NCBI GenBank assembly: GCA_023265015.1
Contig: JAHFUO010000023.1
Coordinates: forward strand, 1-33,125
Direction: 5' to 3'
DNA from: Acidobacteriota bacterium
GTDB lineage: Bacteria > Acidobacteriota > Vicinamibacteria > Vicinamibacterales > UBA2999
Length of the DNA stretch: 33,125 nucleotides
Part shown: in pieces, positions 8,907-17,570 of the stretch
Layout of the letters: the number at the start of each line of letters is the position of its first letter
Position numbering within the stretch: the first letter of the stretch is position 1
Program-made: the position numbers and the translations under genes
Notes under the pieces: model-generated
What the model was told of the DNA's origin: nothing
Seen by the model: only the letters and a program-made list of their open reading frames with translations
The model's database searches: none

Positions 8907-9305
8907 ATGAAAAAAATCATCAAAATTCTGTTGACCTCGGCCACTGTCCTGGCGTTCCTGGCGGGCACACCCGCGATCGCGCATCACTCCGCCAACGCCG
9001 AGTTCAACACGCAAGAGCAGCTCACGATCACCGGCGTACTCACGAAGGTCGAGAATGTGAACCCGCACTCGTGGTGGTACGTCGACGTCAAGGATTCCGA
9101 TGGAAAGGTCAGCTCGTGGAGGCTGGAATCCAACAGCCCGAGCGGCCTCATCCGGCTGGGTCTGAAGGTCAAGACCGAGGTCAAGATCGGAGACATTGTC
9201 AGCTTCAGGATTTCGCCGGCCTGGAAGGACCCTGAGGGCTCCAAGCTCGGGTGGATGAGATCGATCACGGTGAACGGCAAGGAGTTCGTGCTCACCGAGC
9301 TCTAG
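8907..9305 (+). CDS. DUF6152 family secreted protein (paralog A)
   Basis: Signal peptide ending AIA, then HHSANAEFNTQEQLTITGVLTKVENVNPHSWWYVDVK; close paralog of 22743..23138. Confidence 0.88.
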   Translation: MKKIIKILLTSATVLAFLAGTPAIAHHSANAEFNTQEQLTITGVLTKVENVNPHSWWYVDVKDSDGKVSSWRLESNSPSGLIRLGLKVKTEVKIGDIVSFRISPAWKDPEGSKLGWMRSITVNGKEFVLTEL

Positions 9306-9307
9306 GA

Positions 9308-9500
9308 AACCAGTTCTCGGGTTGCTCTGGTGCTCGGGTGCTCAGGTTCTGGTTCTCCGGTTCATGGCAAGGGTTCACGGTGCTCAGGTGGTTCCTCCGG
9401 TTCACAGGTTTTCCGCGCGAACCCACCGGTGCACCCAAGAACCGATGAACCCGCGCACCGGAACCCAAGCACCTGAGCACCCGAGCAACCTGAGAACCGT
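9308..9500. repeat. Long low-complexity imperfect inverted repeat built from GGTTCTC/GGTGCTCGGG-type words
   Basis: Left part is rich in GGTTCTC, GGTGCTC and GGTTCA; right part carries the complementary GAACC, GAGCACC and TGAACC, e.g. GTTCTCGGGTTGCTC...GAGCAACCTGAGAAC. Confidence 0.8.
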
Positions 9501-9522
9501 ATTAAAGCGCCGGCCCGGCTGA

Positions 9523-9951
9523 CTATCTCCGCCGGAAATTATTTCCCCGCCGGAAATTGTTTCCCGCCGCCTGCCCGCTGCCAGGCCACACCCAGCCGTC
9601 CGCCGGGCGGCGGATGCTCTTGAGGTGCACCGAGTACTCCGTCGCGCTGCGGCTGGGCGCCCCGGTGACGATCACGTGGTCGCCCGCGTTGATGCTCCCG
9701 CCCGAGATCCCCTGTTGCGTGAGCCGATTGGGATTGGCCCATTCGGCGCCGAACTGCCGCAGCACGCCCGTGCTGTCCTTCGCGGTGAAGTAGACCCACG
9801 AATGCGGGTTGCGGAGCTCGAACGACACCACGTCGCCCTCGAGCGAGACCAGTTTTTCCTCCGCGTAGTCCTTCGCAAAGGAATGGTGTGCGTCGGCCGC
9901 GGCGGCGACGAGCAGTGCGCCGATGCCCATGAGCAAGAGCGTGCGCTTCAC
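9523..9951 (-). CDS. DUF6152 family secreted protein (divergent paralog C)
   Basis: MKRTLLLMGIGALLVAAAADA|HHSFAKDYAEEKLVSLEGDVVSFELRNPHSWVYFTAKDSTG...; convergent with 8907..9305. Confidence 0.85.
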   Translation of the reverse strand: MKRTLLLMGIGALLVAAAADAHHSFAKDYAEEKLVSLEGDVVSFELRNPHSWVYFTAKDSTGVLRQFGAEWANPNRLTQQGISGGSINAGDHVIVTGAPSRSATEYSVHLKSIRRPADGWVWPGSGQAAGNNFRRGNNFRRR

Positions 9952-9980
9952 GTGGACCTCCAGCGAATCATAATCGACAT

Positions 9981-10060
9981 GTAGAGGCGGGCCTTCCCGC
10001 CTCCGCCAAGGCTTCGGCGGGCCTCCGAAGCGCGGAGCGCGAAGGATGGCAGGTCCGCCT
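9981..10060 (+). repeat. 80-bp palindromic dispersed element, copy 2 (intergenic)
   Basis: GTAGAGGCGGGCCTTCCCGCC...GGATGGCAGGTCCGCCT; 79/80 identical by eye to the reverse complement of 4907-4986. Confidence 0.92.
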
Positions 10061-10161
10061 AGCTTACCGCACCTGCCCGCTGCGCGCGGCCGGCGCTGAT
10101 GATATCCCTGGTCGGCGCAGCCGACGAGGCCGGTCGTGTCGGTGTTACCGCTCCTTCGTGG

Positions 10162-10893
10162 TCATGTTCGTTGCACTCGAGCCGTCGCGACCGGTATGAG
10201 CAGGCCCCGGGAGGCAAAGCCCGTCAGCCGGTCGAGCCTGTCGAAATAGTCCCGCTGCAGCGTGGGTGTGGGTTTGAGCGCCCAGAGGACCTCGGCGTTG
10301 GTCCAGGCGGCATCGCGGGCGGCACGAACGTTCCACATCGCGACCCGATCGTCGACGGGGGAGGTTGCCGCGTCGATGACGGCCAGCGCTCCGGTCATGT
10401 ACTCCGCCTTCACCTTCGTCTCGACCGATTCCAGCAGGCCATTGACCTGCTCGAAATCGTCGTGGCGCGCACCGCTTGAAGCCGGGGCGCCGCCCAGCTG
10501 TTCGTGCACGGTGACGATGCCGGCCGGCAGATCGCGATTGATGTGGGCATTCATGCCAGCGAGTGCGAACTGCAGCGGCTTGAGGTCGCCCCTGGCGCGC
10601 GCACCGAGAAGAGGACGCCAGGCCGGCGGTGCAGCGTCGGGATGCGAGTCGCCGGCCGCAACAGCGTCGAAGTACAGGTTCCCGAACACCACATCCAGCC
10701 GGTTCAGAAAGGCTGAATCCTGGAACGCCGTGGCGTCGATCGTCTGCCGGACGGCGAGCGTGACCTCCAGATACAGGTGGTTGAACCACCAGAGCCCGTC
10801 CGATCTGGGAAGGGTCTGCTCGATTCCCGTCATGATGCTGATGACGTGCTCGACAGATGTGGCGGGCCTTCGATCAAGAACGGACGACAGCAC
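10162..10893 (-). CDS. DUF5995 family protein
   Basis: 243 aa; DGLWWFNHLYLEVTLAVRQ...LDVVFGNLYFDA...FALAGMNAHINRDLPAGIV resembles DUF5995. Confidence 0.75.
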   Translation of the reverse strand: MLSSVLDRRPATSVEHVISIMTGIEQTLPRSDGLWWFNHLYLEVTLAVRQTIDATAFQDSAFLNRLDVVFGNLYFDAVAAGDSHPDAAPPAWRPLLGARARGDLKPLQFALAGMNAHINRDLPAGIVTVHEQLGGAPASSGARHDDFEQVNGLLESVETKVKAEYMTGALAVIDAATSPVDDRVAMWNVRAARDAAWTNAEVLWALKPTPTLQRDYFDRLDRLTGFASRGLLIPVATARVQRT

Positions 10894-11204
10894 AAGGTCT
10901 CCTGCGCGAACGCACCCGGCGCCTCAGCGTCTGACGGGCCGCTCCGACTGATATGACGACGGCTCGACGTCGAACGAACGAGCAACCGAGCGCGCCGTCT
11001 GGCCGGAGCAGCTTACCGCAATCCGCGAGCAAGTCCACCCGGAGTGTTCACGATCTTTTGACGAACGGCGAGCTCCTTGACGTGATGTGTCAGGTCTCGT
11101 GAGATGGAGTGCCATCACAGCGCCTGCTGTCGCCTGATGCGAAACGGAGGCGCTCGCGAAAGGTCTTGTTCATCGCGCGATGGCTGTGCTTAGATGGCGC
11201 GGCC

Positions 11205-11279
11205 CGTGGCCATCTGTTCGGGGCCGATCTGCCCGACGGGGACGAGCGCGCGCTCATCGAGTTTCTGAAGACGTTCTGA
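11205..11279 (+). pseudogene. Possible C-terminal remnant of a cytochrome/oxidoreductase-like protein
   Basis: Translation ...GHLFGADLPDGDERALIEFLKTF* resembles the tail encoded at 11416-11617, with no upstream domain. Confidence 0.4.
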
Positions 11280-11292
11280 CGAAGGGGAGTCG

Positions 11293-11617
11293 ATCATTCC
11301 GGATCACCTGCCGCGGCCGGGCGGGTACGCCGCGCTCGGCATCCTGGGACAGGACGGACACGAGATGCCGATCGGATTCTCCAAGGTGACGGTCGGGTTC
11401 CCGCGCGCCGAGCCGGCGACCGGCGCGGTTCTGGCGCGGCTACGACGTCTACGACCCGGCGAAGGTCGGGTTCATCTCTGACGACGCGGACGCGCAGCGA
11501 GTCGGTACGCTGCTCGACACGGAGCAGGACGGGAACAGCCGGGAGGGACACACCTACGGCACCGAGCTCAGCGCCGATCGGAAGCGCGCCTTGCTCGAAT
11601 ACCTCAAGACGGAGTAG
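11293..11617 (+). pseudogene. Internally deleted, frameshifted di-heme cytochrome-type gene remnant
   Basis: PDHLPRPGGYAALGILGQDGHEMPIGFSKVTVGFPR in one frame, then RFWRGYDVYDPAKVGFISDDADAQRVGTLLDTEQDGNSREGHTYGTELSADRKRALLEYLKTE* in another. No CxxCH in between. Confidence 0.55.
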
Positions 11618-11619
11618 CC

Positions 11620-13221
11620 ATGCCCAAGAACATCGCTGTGTGCGCGGACGGGACGGGGAACGCAAACATCCTCGGCCGAGGGACCAACGTCTTCAAGCTG
11701 TACGAGCTCGTCGATCAGAACGGGCACCGGCAAAACCCGGAACGCATCAAGGCGTCCTTGACCCCGCTGACCTCGCAGGTGGCCATCTATCACGACGGCG
11801 TCGGCACGGAAGACTTCAAGTGGCTCCGGATCTTTGCCGGCGCGACTGGTTACGGCTTGAGCCGCAACGTCAAGCAGCTCTACGGCGAGTTGTGCCGCGC
11901 GTACACGCCCGGCGACAAGATCTTCCTGTTCGGCTTCAGCCGCGGAGCGTTCACGGTCAGGACGCTGGCCGGTTTGATTTCGGCGTGCGGGATTCTGAAC
12001 CTGTTTGACGGCGACAATTACAAGACGAACGCCCAATTCCAGCGCGGGATCGACGAGGCGTACGACGAGTACCGGCGCACGTATCAGACGCGGCTGTCGA
12101 GGTTCGTCCACGGAAAGCGCCCGCCGCTCGACCAGAAGGCGAAGGACGTACTCCGGAAGCGGTTTTCAGTGGACATTCCCGCCTTCCACAACCCGGACTC
12201 GAAGCTCATCGAATTCCTCGGCGTCTGGGACACGGTGGATGCCGTCGGCCTGCCGGTCCCCTCGGCCGAGTTCGTCAACAGGTGGATCTACGCGTTCAAG
12301 TTTCCCGATAGCAAGCTGAACTCGGACGTCAAGCGCGCCTGCCATGCGCTCGCGCTCGACGAGGAGCGCGAAAGCTTCGCGCCGCTGCTGTGGAGCGAGG
12401 CGACCACGACAAGCGGGCAGACCATCGAGCAGGTGTGGTTCGCCGGCGTGCACTCGAACGTCGGCGGCGGCTACCCGCGGCAGGGCATGTCGCTCGTCGC
12501 GCTCGAGTGGATGCTGAAGAAAGCTGAGAAGCACGATCTACGGTTCATCGAACCCGACCGGGCGCTGTACGGGCTTCACGCCGACGTCGACGACAAGCTG
12601 TACGATTCCCGCGGCGGCCTCGGCATCTTCTACCGGTGGAAGCCGCGCGACGTCCAGGCCTTGTGCAAGGCGCACGGCATACAGTCGCCCAGGGTCCACC
12701 GGAGCGCCATCGAGCGCATCGCCCGGAACACGGAAGGCTACGCGCCGGGATCGATGCCTCCGAACATCGACATCGAGTCGACGACGCTTGGGGCGGCGGC
12801 CGCGGAGGTCGAGGCGCTGATCGCGCGTCATCATCAGCAAGACGCGCCGTTGGGGCTGATGCGCCGCGAGGCGGGGTGGCTGGTGTTCGGCGCCTGGTCG
12901 TACTGGCTGTTTGTCTGGGCGGTGCTGATCATTGTCGCGTTCATGGTCGTCAGCCTCGTCGGAGAAGCGGCGCGTGGCGCCGACACCTGGCTCGCGGCCG
13001 CGCGCGGGCTCGTGGAAACTGCAGCCAGTTCCCGATGGATCGGCCTGCTGCTGCAGACGCTGCGGCAGCACCCGTGGCTGGGCATCGCCCTTGTCGTCAC
13101 GCTGCTTCTGGCGCTTTGGGTCGAGCATCACCTCGACAATCGCTACTCGGAGTTCTGGCACCGGATCCGATACGACCTCCGGAATACGCTGGGCCTGGGA
13201 CGGCCGGGCGGTACTCCGTGA
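11620..13221 (+). CDS. DUF2235 domain protein (T6SS phospholipase Tle1-like alpha/beta hydrolase domain) with C-terminal TM segments
   Basis: MPKNIAVCADGTGNA...YHDGVGT...GYGLSRNVKQLYGELCRAYTPGDKIFLFGFSRGAFTVRTLAGLI; hydrophobic segments WLFVWAVLIIVAFMVVSLV and LGIALVVTLLLALWV. Confidence 0.92.
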   Translation: MPKNIAVCADGTGNANILGRGTNVFKLYELVDQNGHRQNPERIKASLTPLTSQVAIYHDGVGTEDFKWLRIFAGATGYGLSRNVKQLYGELCRAYTPGDKIFLFGFSRGAFTVRTLAGLISACGILNLFDGDNYKTNAQFQRGIDEAYDEYRRTYQTRLSRFVHGKRPPLDQKAKDVLRKRFSVDIPAFHNPDSKLIEFLGVWDTVDAVGLPVPSAEFVNRWIYAFKFPDSKLNSDVKRACHALALDEERESFAPLLWSEATTTSGQTIEQVWFAGVHSNVGGGYPRQGMSLVALEWMLKKAEKHDLRFIEPDRALYGLHADVDDKLYDSRGGLGIFYRWKPRDVQALCKAHGIQSPRVHRSAIERIARNTEGYAPGSMPPNIDIESTTLGAAAAEVEALIARHHQQDAPLGLMRREAGWLVFGAWSYWLFVWAVLIIVAFMVVSLVGEAARGADTWLAAARGLVETAASSRWIGLLLQTLRQHPWLGIALVVTLLLALWVEHHLDNRYSEFWHRIRYDLRNTLGLGRPGGTP

Positions 13222-13243
13222 CGCAACAGCGCGTGACAGTAGG

Positions 13244-14473
13244 ATGCGCTGCAAGCTGGTGTGTCCAAGGAGCGATTCCGTGACCTGTTCGAAGTGTGTG
13301 ATTCGCGTGGTTGTCGTCAGCGTCGTGTGCGCGGTGTGCCCGCCGGCGGCCAGTCGCGCGCAGCAGCCCGCCGCGATGACCGCGTCCATCGACGGGACGC
13401 CGGCCGCCGGTCAGTGCAGCCTCGTCGTCACCCTGTCGCAGGCGGCACCGGTCGGCGCCGTGATTCAGCTGGCCATCAACAAGAACCCGCTGCCTATTCA
13501 GAACGCTGATCGCCTGCAGAGGGTGACCCTGACGCTCAAGGGCCCGCTCGAAGAAGGCGACGAAGTGCGGGCGCGCGTCGCCGCGCCGCCGGAACCGTAC
13601 GGCGAGTGGGGGCCGTCGATCCTCGTGGCCGGCAGCGCGAATGCGCCGCAGTGCCAGGCAGGCGGCACGATTGACGACGACGAGCGGCAATCGTTCGAGC
13701 CGTCGGCGTATCTCGGATATGCCTTCGACAACTTCGCGCCCGCCAGCGTCGGCGGCTATGGGAACACGCAGGGCGGTGGTACGTCCCGGAAGCGGTTCGT
13801 CGGGGGCGTTGATTTTGATTTTCGCGCCGTGGGGACGCCGGCGAGCCGGCAGCAGCTCTGGTTCTTCGGCGAGACGCTGCACGGGGTGAGGAGCGCGGAC
13901 GTCAACTGCGCGGCGCCGGACAAACCGCCGGTGTGCGGAACGCTTCTGCAGAATCCCGAGAAGCAAACCCTGTTCATTCTCGAACATGCGTCGAGCATGG
14001 AGGCGTTCATCGGCACGCGGTGGGACGTGCTGACGCTGCAGTCCGGAACCCCGTTCCCGACCAAGCTGTACGTCACCGCCCAGATCGGCGTGATGATGCT
14101 CGACGGGCAGGCGGCGGGATCCAGAACCGCCGCCCAGGTGGTGGACGTCCACCATGCGTACAGCTCCCACCATGTCGGCGTGGGCTTTCTGGCCACGAAA
14201 GATCCGTACGCGGGCAGCCACATCGAGATCGGCTGGGGACGCACCGATCTCTTCAACACCGATCCGGACGGCCGTGCCCGCTGGAACCGGCTCAAGGTCA
14301 ACGGCATGCTCTCGTTTCCAATCGGCGTTCCGTTTACGAGCATGACGTTGAAGTCGGGACCACGGGCGTTCGTGCAGCTCGTCTCGGACTTCGATCCCAG
14401 CCACAAAACGTCGGACAGCGTGCAGACGTTTGTCGGCCTCGACTTCGACGTGAGGGATGTCTTCAAATGGTGA
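13244..14473 (+). CDS. Secreted protein, putative outer-membrane beta-barrel
   Basis: In-frame ATG at 13244 within ORF 12932..14473; hydrophobic N-terminus (VIRVVVVSVVCAVCPPAASRAQQ); SAYLGYAFDNFAP...VGGVDFDFR; terminal aromatic ...VFKW. Confidence 0.65.
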   Translation: MRCKLVCPRSDSVTCSKCVIRVVVVSVVCAVCPPAASRAQQPAAMTASIDGTPAAGQCSLVVTLSQAAPVGAVIQLAINKNPLPIQNADRLQRVTLTLKGPLEEGDEVRARVAAPPEPYGEWGPSILVAGSANAPQCQAGGTIDDDERQSFEPSAYLGYAFDNFAPASVGGYGNTQGGGTSRKRFVGGVDFDFRAVGTPASRQQLWFFGETLHGVRSADVNCAAPDKPPVCGTLLQNPEKQTLFILEHASSMEAFIGTRWDVLTLQSGTPFPTKLYVTAQIGVMMLDGQAAGSRTAAQVVDVHHAYSSHHVGVGFLATKDPYAGSHIEIGWGRTDLFNTDPDGRARWNRLKVNGMLSFPIGVPFTSMTLKSGPRAFVQLVSDFDPSHKTSDSVQTFVGLDFDVRDVFKW

Positions 14474-16176
14474 CGCGAACCAGCCGTCTGGCAGCTCTCC
14501 TGTTGTTGCTGGCGACCGCCGTGGTGTGGCTGGACGCCGCCGCGCCGCTCCTCGTGACCGAGTACTGGCCCGTGCCGCCCGACGTGTGGAAGGGCACGTC
14601 CACCTTCACGTTTCCAGAAGCGAGCGATCCGGGTCTTCAGAAGAATGGCGACCTGGGCATCGCGTTTTCAGGCGGCGGCACGCGCTCGGCGACCCTCACG
14701 GTGGGACAGCTTCGCGGTCTCTTGAGCAACAAGTGGCTCGACCGCGTGCGCTACATCACGGCCGTCTCCGGCGGCTCCTGGGCCGCGGCGCCGTATACGT
14801 ACTCGTCCACGGATCCGAAGATTCTGCTCGGCGAGTTGCTGCAGCCGGAACAACTGACCAAGGCGGTTGTCGAGGTGTCTCCGCCCAGGGCATCGCTGGC
14901 GCGATCGATCGTGGACTCGAAGCTGCTGGCAGCGGCCGCGCCTGACATCGTCAAGATCGCCGGACGGTCGCTCCTCGATCGCCAGAATCTGGCCATTCCG
15001 GATCAAGCCAGGTCTCTCGCGAAGAAGTTTACCGCCGGTTCATCGGACGAAACCTACGCTGACATCCTCGGCAGGATCTTCATCACGCCGCACGTGCCGG
15101 GCGGAATCGACAAGGCCTACACGTGGCACGAGGCGGTGCGGAACCGCATCAAGGAGCTGGCGCCGAGCCTCAGCGTCGGGGACTTCGTGATGGCCGCCGA
15201 CGATCGCCCGTTTCTCATTGTCGGCGGATCGATCATCTACGACCATCCCACGTACGACTTCCCGCGGTTGATTCCCGTCGAGATGACGCCCATCTACACG
15301 GGCGTGCGGCAGCAGTACGGCGACAAGCTGGGCGGCATCTACGTGTCGCCGTTCGCATACGACGTCGCCTCGGCAGGCGCGGTGCGCGAGCACACGGTGC
15401 AGGTCAAGGGCATTGCCGGCCGGCGCCCGTTCACGCTCGCCGACATGATCGCGACAAGCGGCGCGGCACCGCTCCTGGCCCTGTTCCGCGGACAACCTGT
15501 GGCGGCGGCGGGCCGCGCGACGGCTTTTTTCCCGACGTTCAACCATTTCACCATCCGCAAGGACGAGGCCCGGCAGACCGTGGAGCATCTGCTGCATGGT
15601 GACGGCGGGTTCACGGACAACCTCGGCGTCATGCCGCTCCTGGCGCGCAGGGTCCACAACATCATCGTGTTCGTCAACGCCGCGGATCCGCTCAAGGACA
15701 ACCCGGCGGTCGAGTCGCTGTTCTGGCCGCTCGATCGGCAGGAAGACGCCGGGGGCGACCGGTCGATGAATTACGTGTTCGACCACGAACATTTCGACGA
15801 GGTCGATCGCGGCCTGCAGGCGGCGGTCGCCGCACGCGGCGGGGCCGTCTATTGCGGTCGAAATTGGAAGGTGCGCGCCAACGAGCTCTACAACATCGCC
15901 GCGTACGACGGCCTGAACATCTGCTGGGTCAACAACCAGCCGAATCCGACGTGGGTCGGGAAGCTGCCGGCCGAGACCCAGGCGATGGTGGGCTCGAAGA
16001 GCTTCAAGAATTTCCCGTTGTTTGCGACCTTCGGGCAGAACATCCCGTACGCGGTCCGGCTCACGCCGCCGCAGGTGAACCTGCTGTCGCAGCTCGCGGC
16101 CTGGACGGTGACAAACGAGGTGAGCCGCCGGACGATGGCCGGCAGCCTCGATCCGGCCCTCAACTTGCCGCGCTGA
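14467..16176 (+). CDS. Secreted patatin/cPLA2-like phospholipase
   Basis: ATG 14467 overlaps the upstream stop (ATGGTGA). Signal peptide; GIAFSGGGTRSATLTVGQLRGL; nucleophile elbow ITAVSGGSW; Asp motif DGGFTDNLGVMPLLAR. Confidence 0.85.
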   Translation: MVTRTSRLAALLLLLATAVVWLDAAAPLLVTEYWPVPPDVWKGTSTFTFPEASDPGLQKNGDLGIAFSGGGTRSATLTVGQLRGLLSNKWLDRVRYITAVSGGSWAAAPYTYSSTDPKILLGELLQPEQLTKAVVEVSPPRASLARSIVDSKLLAAAAPDIVKIAGRSLLDRQNLAIPDQARSLAKKFTAGSSDETYADILGRIFITPHVPGGIDKAYTWHEAVRNRIKELAPSLSVGDFVMAADDRPFLIVGGSIIYDHPTYDFPRLIPVEMTPIYTGVRQQYGDKLGGIYVSPFAYDVASAGAVREHTVQVKGIAGRRPFTLADMIATSGAAPLLALFRGQPVAAAGRATAFFPTFNHFTIRKDEARQTVEHLLHGDGGFTDNLGVMPLLARRVHNIIVFVNAADPLKDNPAVESLFWPLDRQEDAGGDRSMNYVFDHEHFDEVDRGLQAAVAARGGAVYCGRNWKVRANELYNIAAYDGLNICWVNNQPNPTWVGKLPAETQAMVGSKSFKNFPLFATFGQNIPYAVRLTPPQVNLLSQLAAWTVTNEVSRRTMAGSLDPALNLPR

Positions 16177-16304
16177 GTGATTGCGCGACGAACTCACAAG
16201 GAGTTTCTGAGGCCGATTCTCAAGGTCTTCGCGAACAAGGACGAGATCGCGGCCGCGGTCTCGGACCCTCGCGGCGCCGGGCCGAGTCATCTGCCCGTCG
16301 AGGG

Positions 16305-16601
16305 TCAGCTCCGCGCGATACTCACGACTTCGCCGCTGTGGCGGTCAATCTCGACGAGTATCGTTTCGAACAGCAGTGGGGGCTGGCCCGGCAGCCGTCC
16401 GCGAAACGTGACCCGCCAGACGGCTCGCGCGCCGGACGTGGTTCTGACAGCCTGGATGCTGTCGGGAGGGAAAGACACCTGGCCGCGCGCAATTTCTATG
16501 GCGCGCTCGCGACCGATCTCATCGACGTGGACAGGATGAATGCACGCCGCTATCAGAATCGTTACAGCAGCCAGCACGAGGATGGCGAAGTTGCGCCGCA
16601 T
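16305..16601 (-). CDS. Small putative lipoprotein, PepSY-like
   Basis: MRRNFAILVLAAVTILIAAC lipobox, then RAIEIARGQVSFPPDSIQAVRTTSGARAVWRVTFRG...FETILVEIDRHSGEVVSI. Confidence 0.6.
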   Translation of the reverse strand: MRRNFAILVLAAVTILIAACIHPVHVDEIGRERAIEIARGQVSFPPDSIQAVRTTSGARAVWRVTFRGRLPGQPPLLFETILVEIDRHSGEVVSIARS

Positions 16602-16667
16602 CGAGTGGTTCGCGCCGAGGGCGGTTTTGCGCCCTCGGCCGATTGTAATCACCGGCGAATCGAGGGA

Positions 16668-17462
16668 CTACGCCCAGATGACGAACGTCACCACTCGCTC
16701 CCCGTTGCCGAAATCGCGCTCGAACACTTGCGCACGACCGCCGCGCGTTGTCTTCATCAACTGCCCCCACGAGGAGGGCGAATCTAGATTCGCGCGGGAA
16801 ACGGCCGGCGAGCTCGTGACCGTCGTCGTCGAGTCGAGGTGCGTGTAGATGATGGCGAGCTCCTCGTAGTCGTGTTGATTGGGATGGGTGTTGTCGAGCC
16901 AACCATGCACCGAACCATCCGGGTCGTTCGTATAGTCCATGCACGTGCCGAGATTTGGCTCGTTGAAGTTCGTGTTCTGGTGATCCAGTCCAAACGTGTG
17001 ACCGACCTCCTGGCACACCACGAACCGTCTCCAGGCGGGCGTGTTGTACGTCGACGTGTTGAAGTACGTGTCGTTCAGCTTCACCGTGCCTTGCGTGATA
17101 TGGTTGCCGCCGCTCACCCAGATTTGCGCGACACCCAGCCAGCCGGTGTTGCCATACGTGGCGTTGCAGATTTCGTCCTGACCGGATGTCGGCCGGCAGT
17201 TTCTCGGATTCGTCCGGCCCGACACAACAGCGGTACGTACCGGGTTGCGGTACAAGTCCTGGCTCCAGTCGAAGGACGCGACGGCCAGATAGGCACCCCA
17301 AGCCGGGTTCACGTCATTTCCGAGCTGGACAAGGAACGGGTTGGCCGTACGAGCCCAGTGATAGCCGCCCCACGAGTGCGTAGCGGACGGAGACGATTGA
17401 AGCGCGACGACGAGTGCAAAGGCCAGCATGGCCATCGTGCTCCGGCGGGATGGTCGGGTCAT
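16668..17462 (-). CDS. Metzincin/matrixin-like secreted protein with QExxHxxGxxH motif
   Basis: AGGAGG RBS upstream of ATG at 17462; signal peptide; VVCQEVGHTFGLDHQN and GTCMDYTNDPDGS (Met-turn-like). Confidence 0.8.
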   Translation of the reverse strand: MTRPSRRSTMAMLAFALVVALQSSPSATHSWGGYHWARTANPFLVQLGNDVNPAWGAYLAVASFDWSQDLYRNPVRTAVVSGRTNPRNCRPTSGQDEICNATYGNTGWLGVAQIWVSGGNHITQGTVKLNDTYFNTSTYNTPAWRRFVVCQEVGHTFGLDHQNTNFNEPNLGTCMDYTNDPDGSVHGWLDNTHPNQHDYEELAIIYTHLDSTTTVTSSPAVSRANLDSPSSWGQLMKTTRGGRAQVFERDFGNGERVVTFVIWA

Positions 17463-17570
17463 GAGAAGTCTACCTCCTGAAAGTGGCTGATATTTATGCC
17501 GCATTCCTGGCGGATTCGCAATGGAATTTGCGCGATGCGATGCCGGTGCCGGCGCGCGGCCTGCTCCTTC

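Noticed and set aside
13097-14404. 435-aa minus-strand ORF
   Set aside because: Antisense to the secreted barrel-like protein, which overlaps its neighbour's start and fits the operon.
15040-16290. 416-aa minus-strand ORF
   Set aside because: Antisense to the patatin/cPLA2-like gene, which has clear catalytic motifs.
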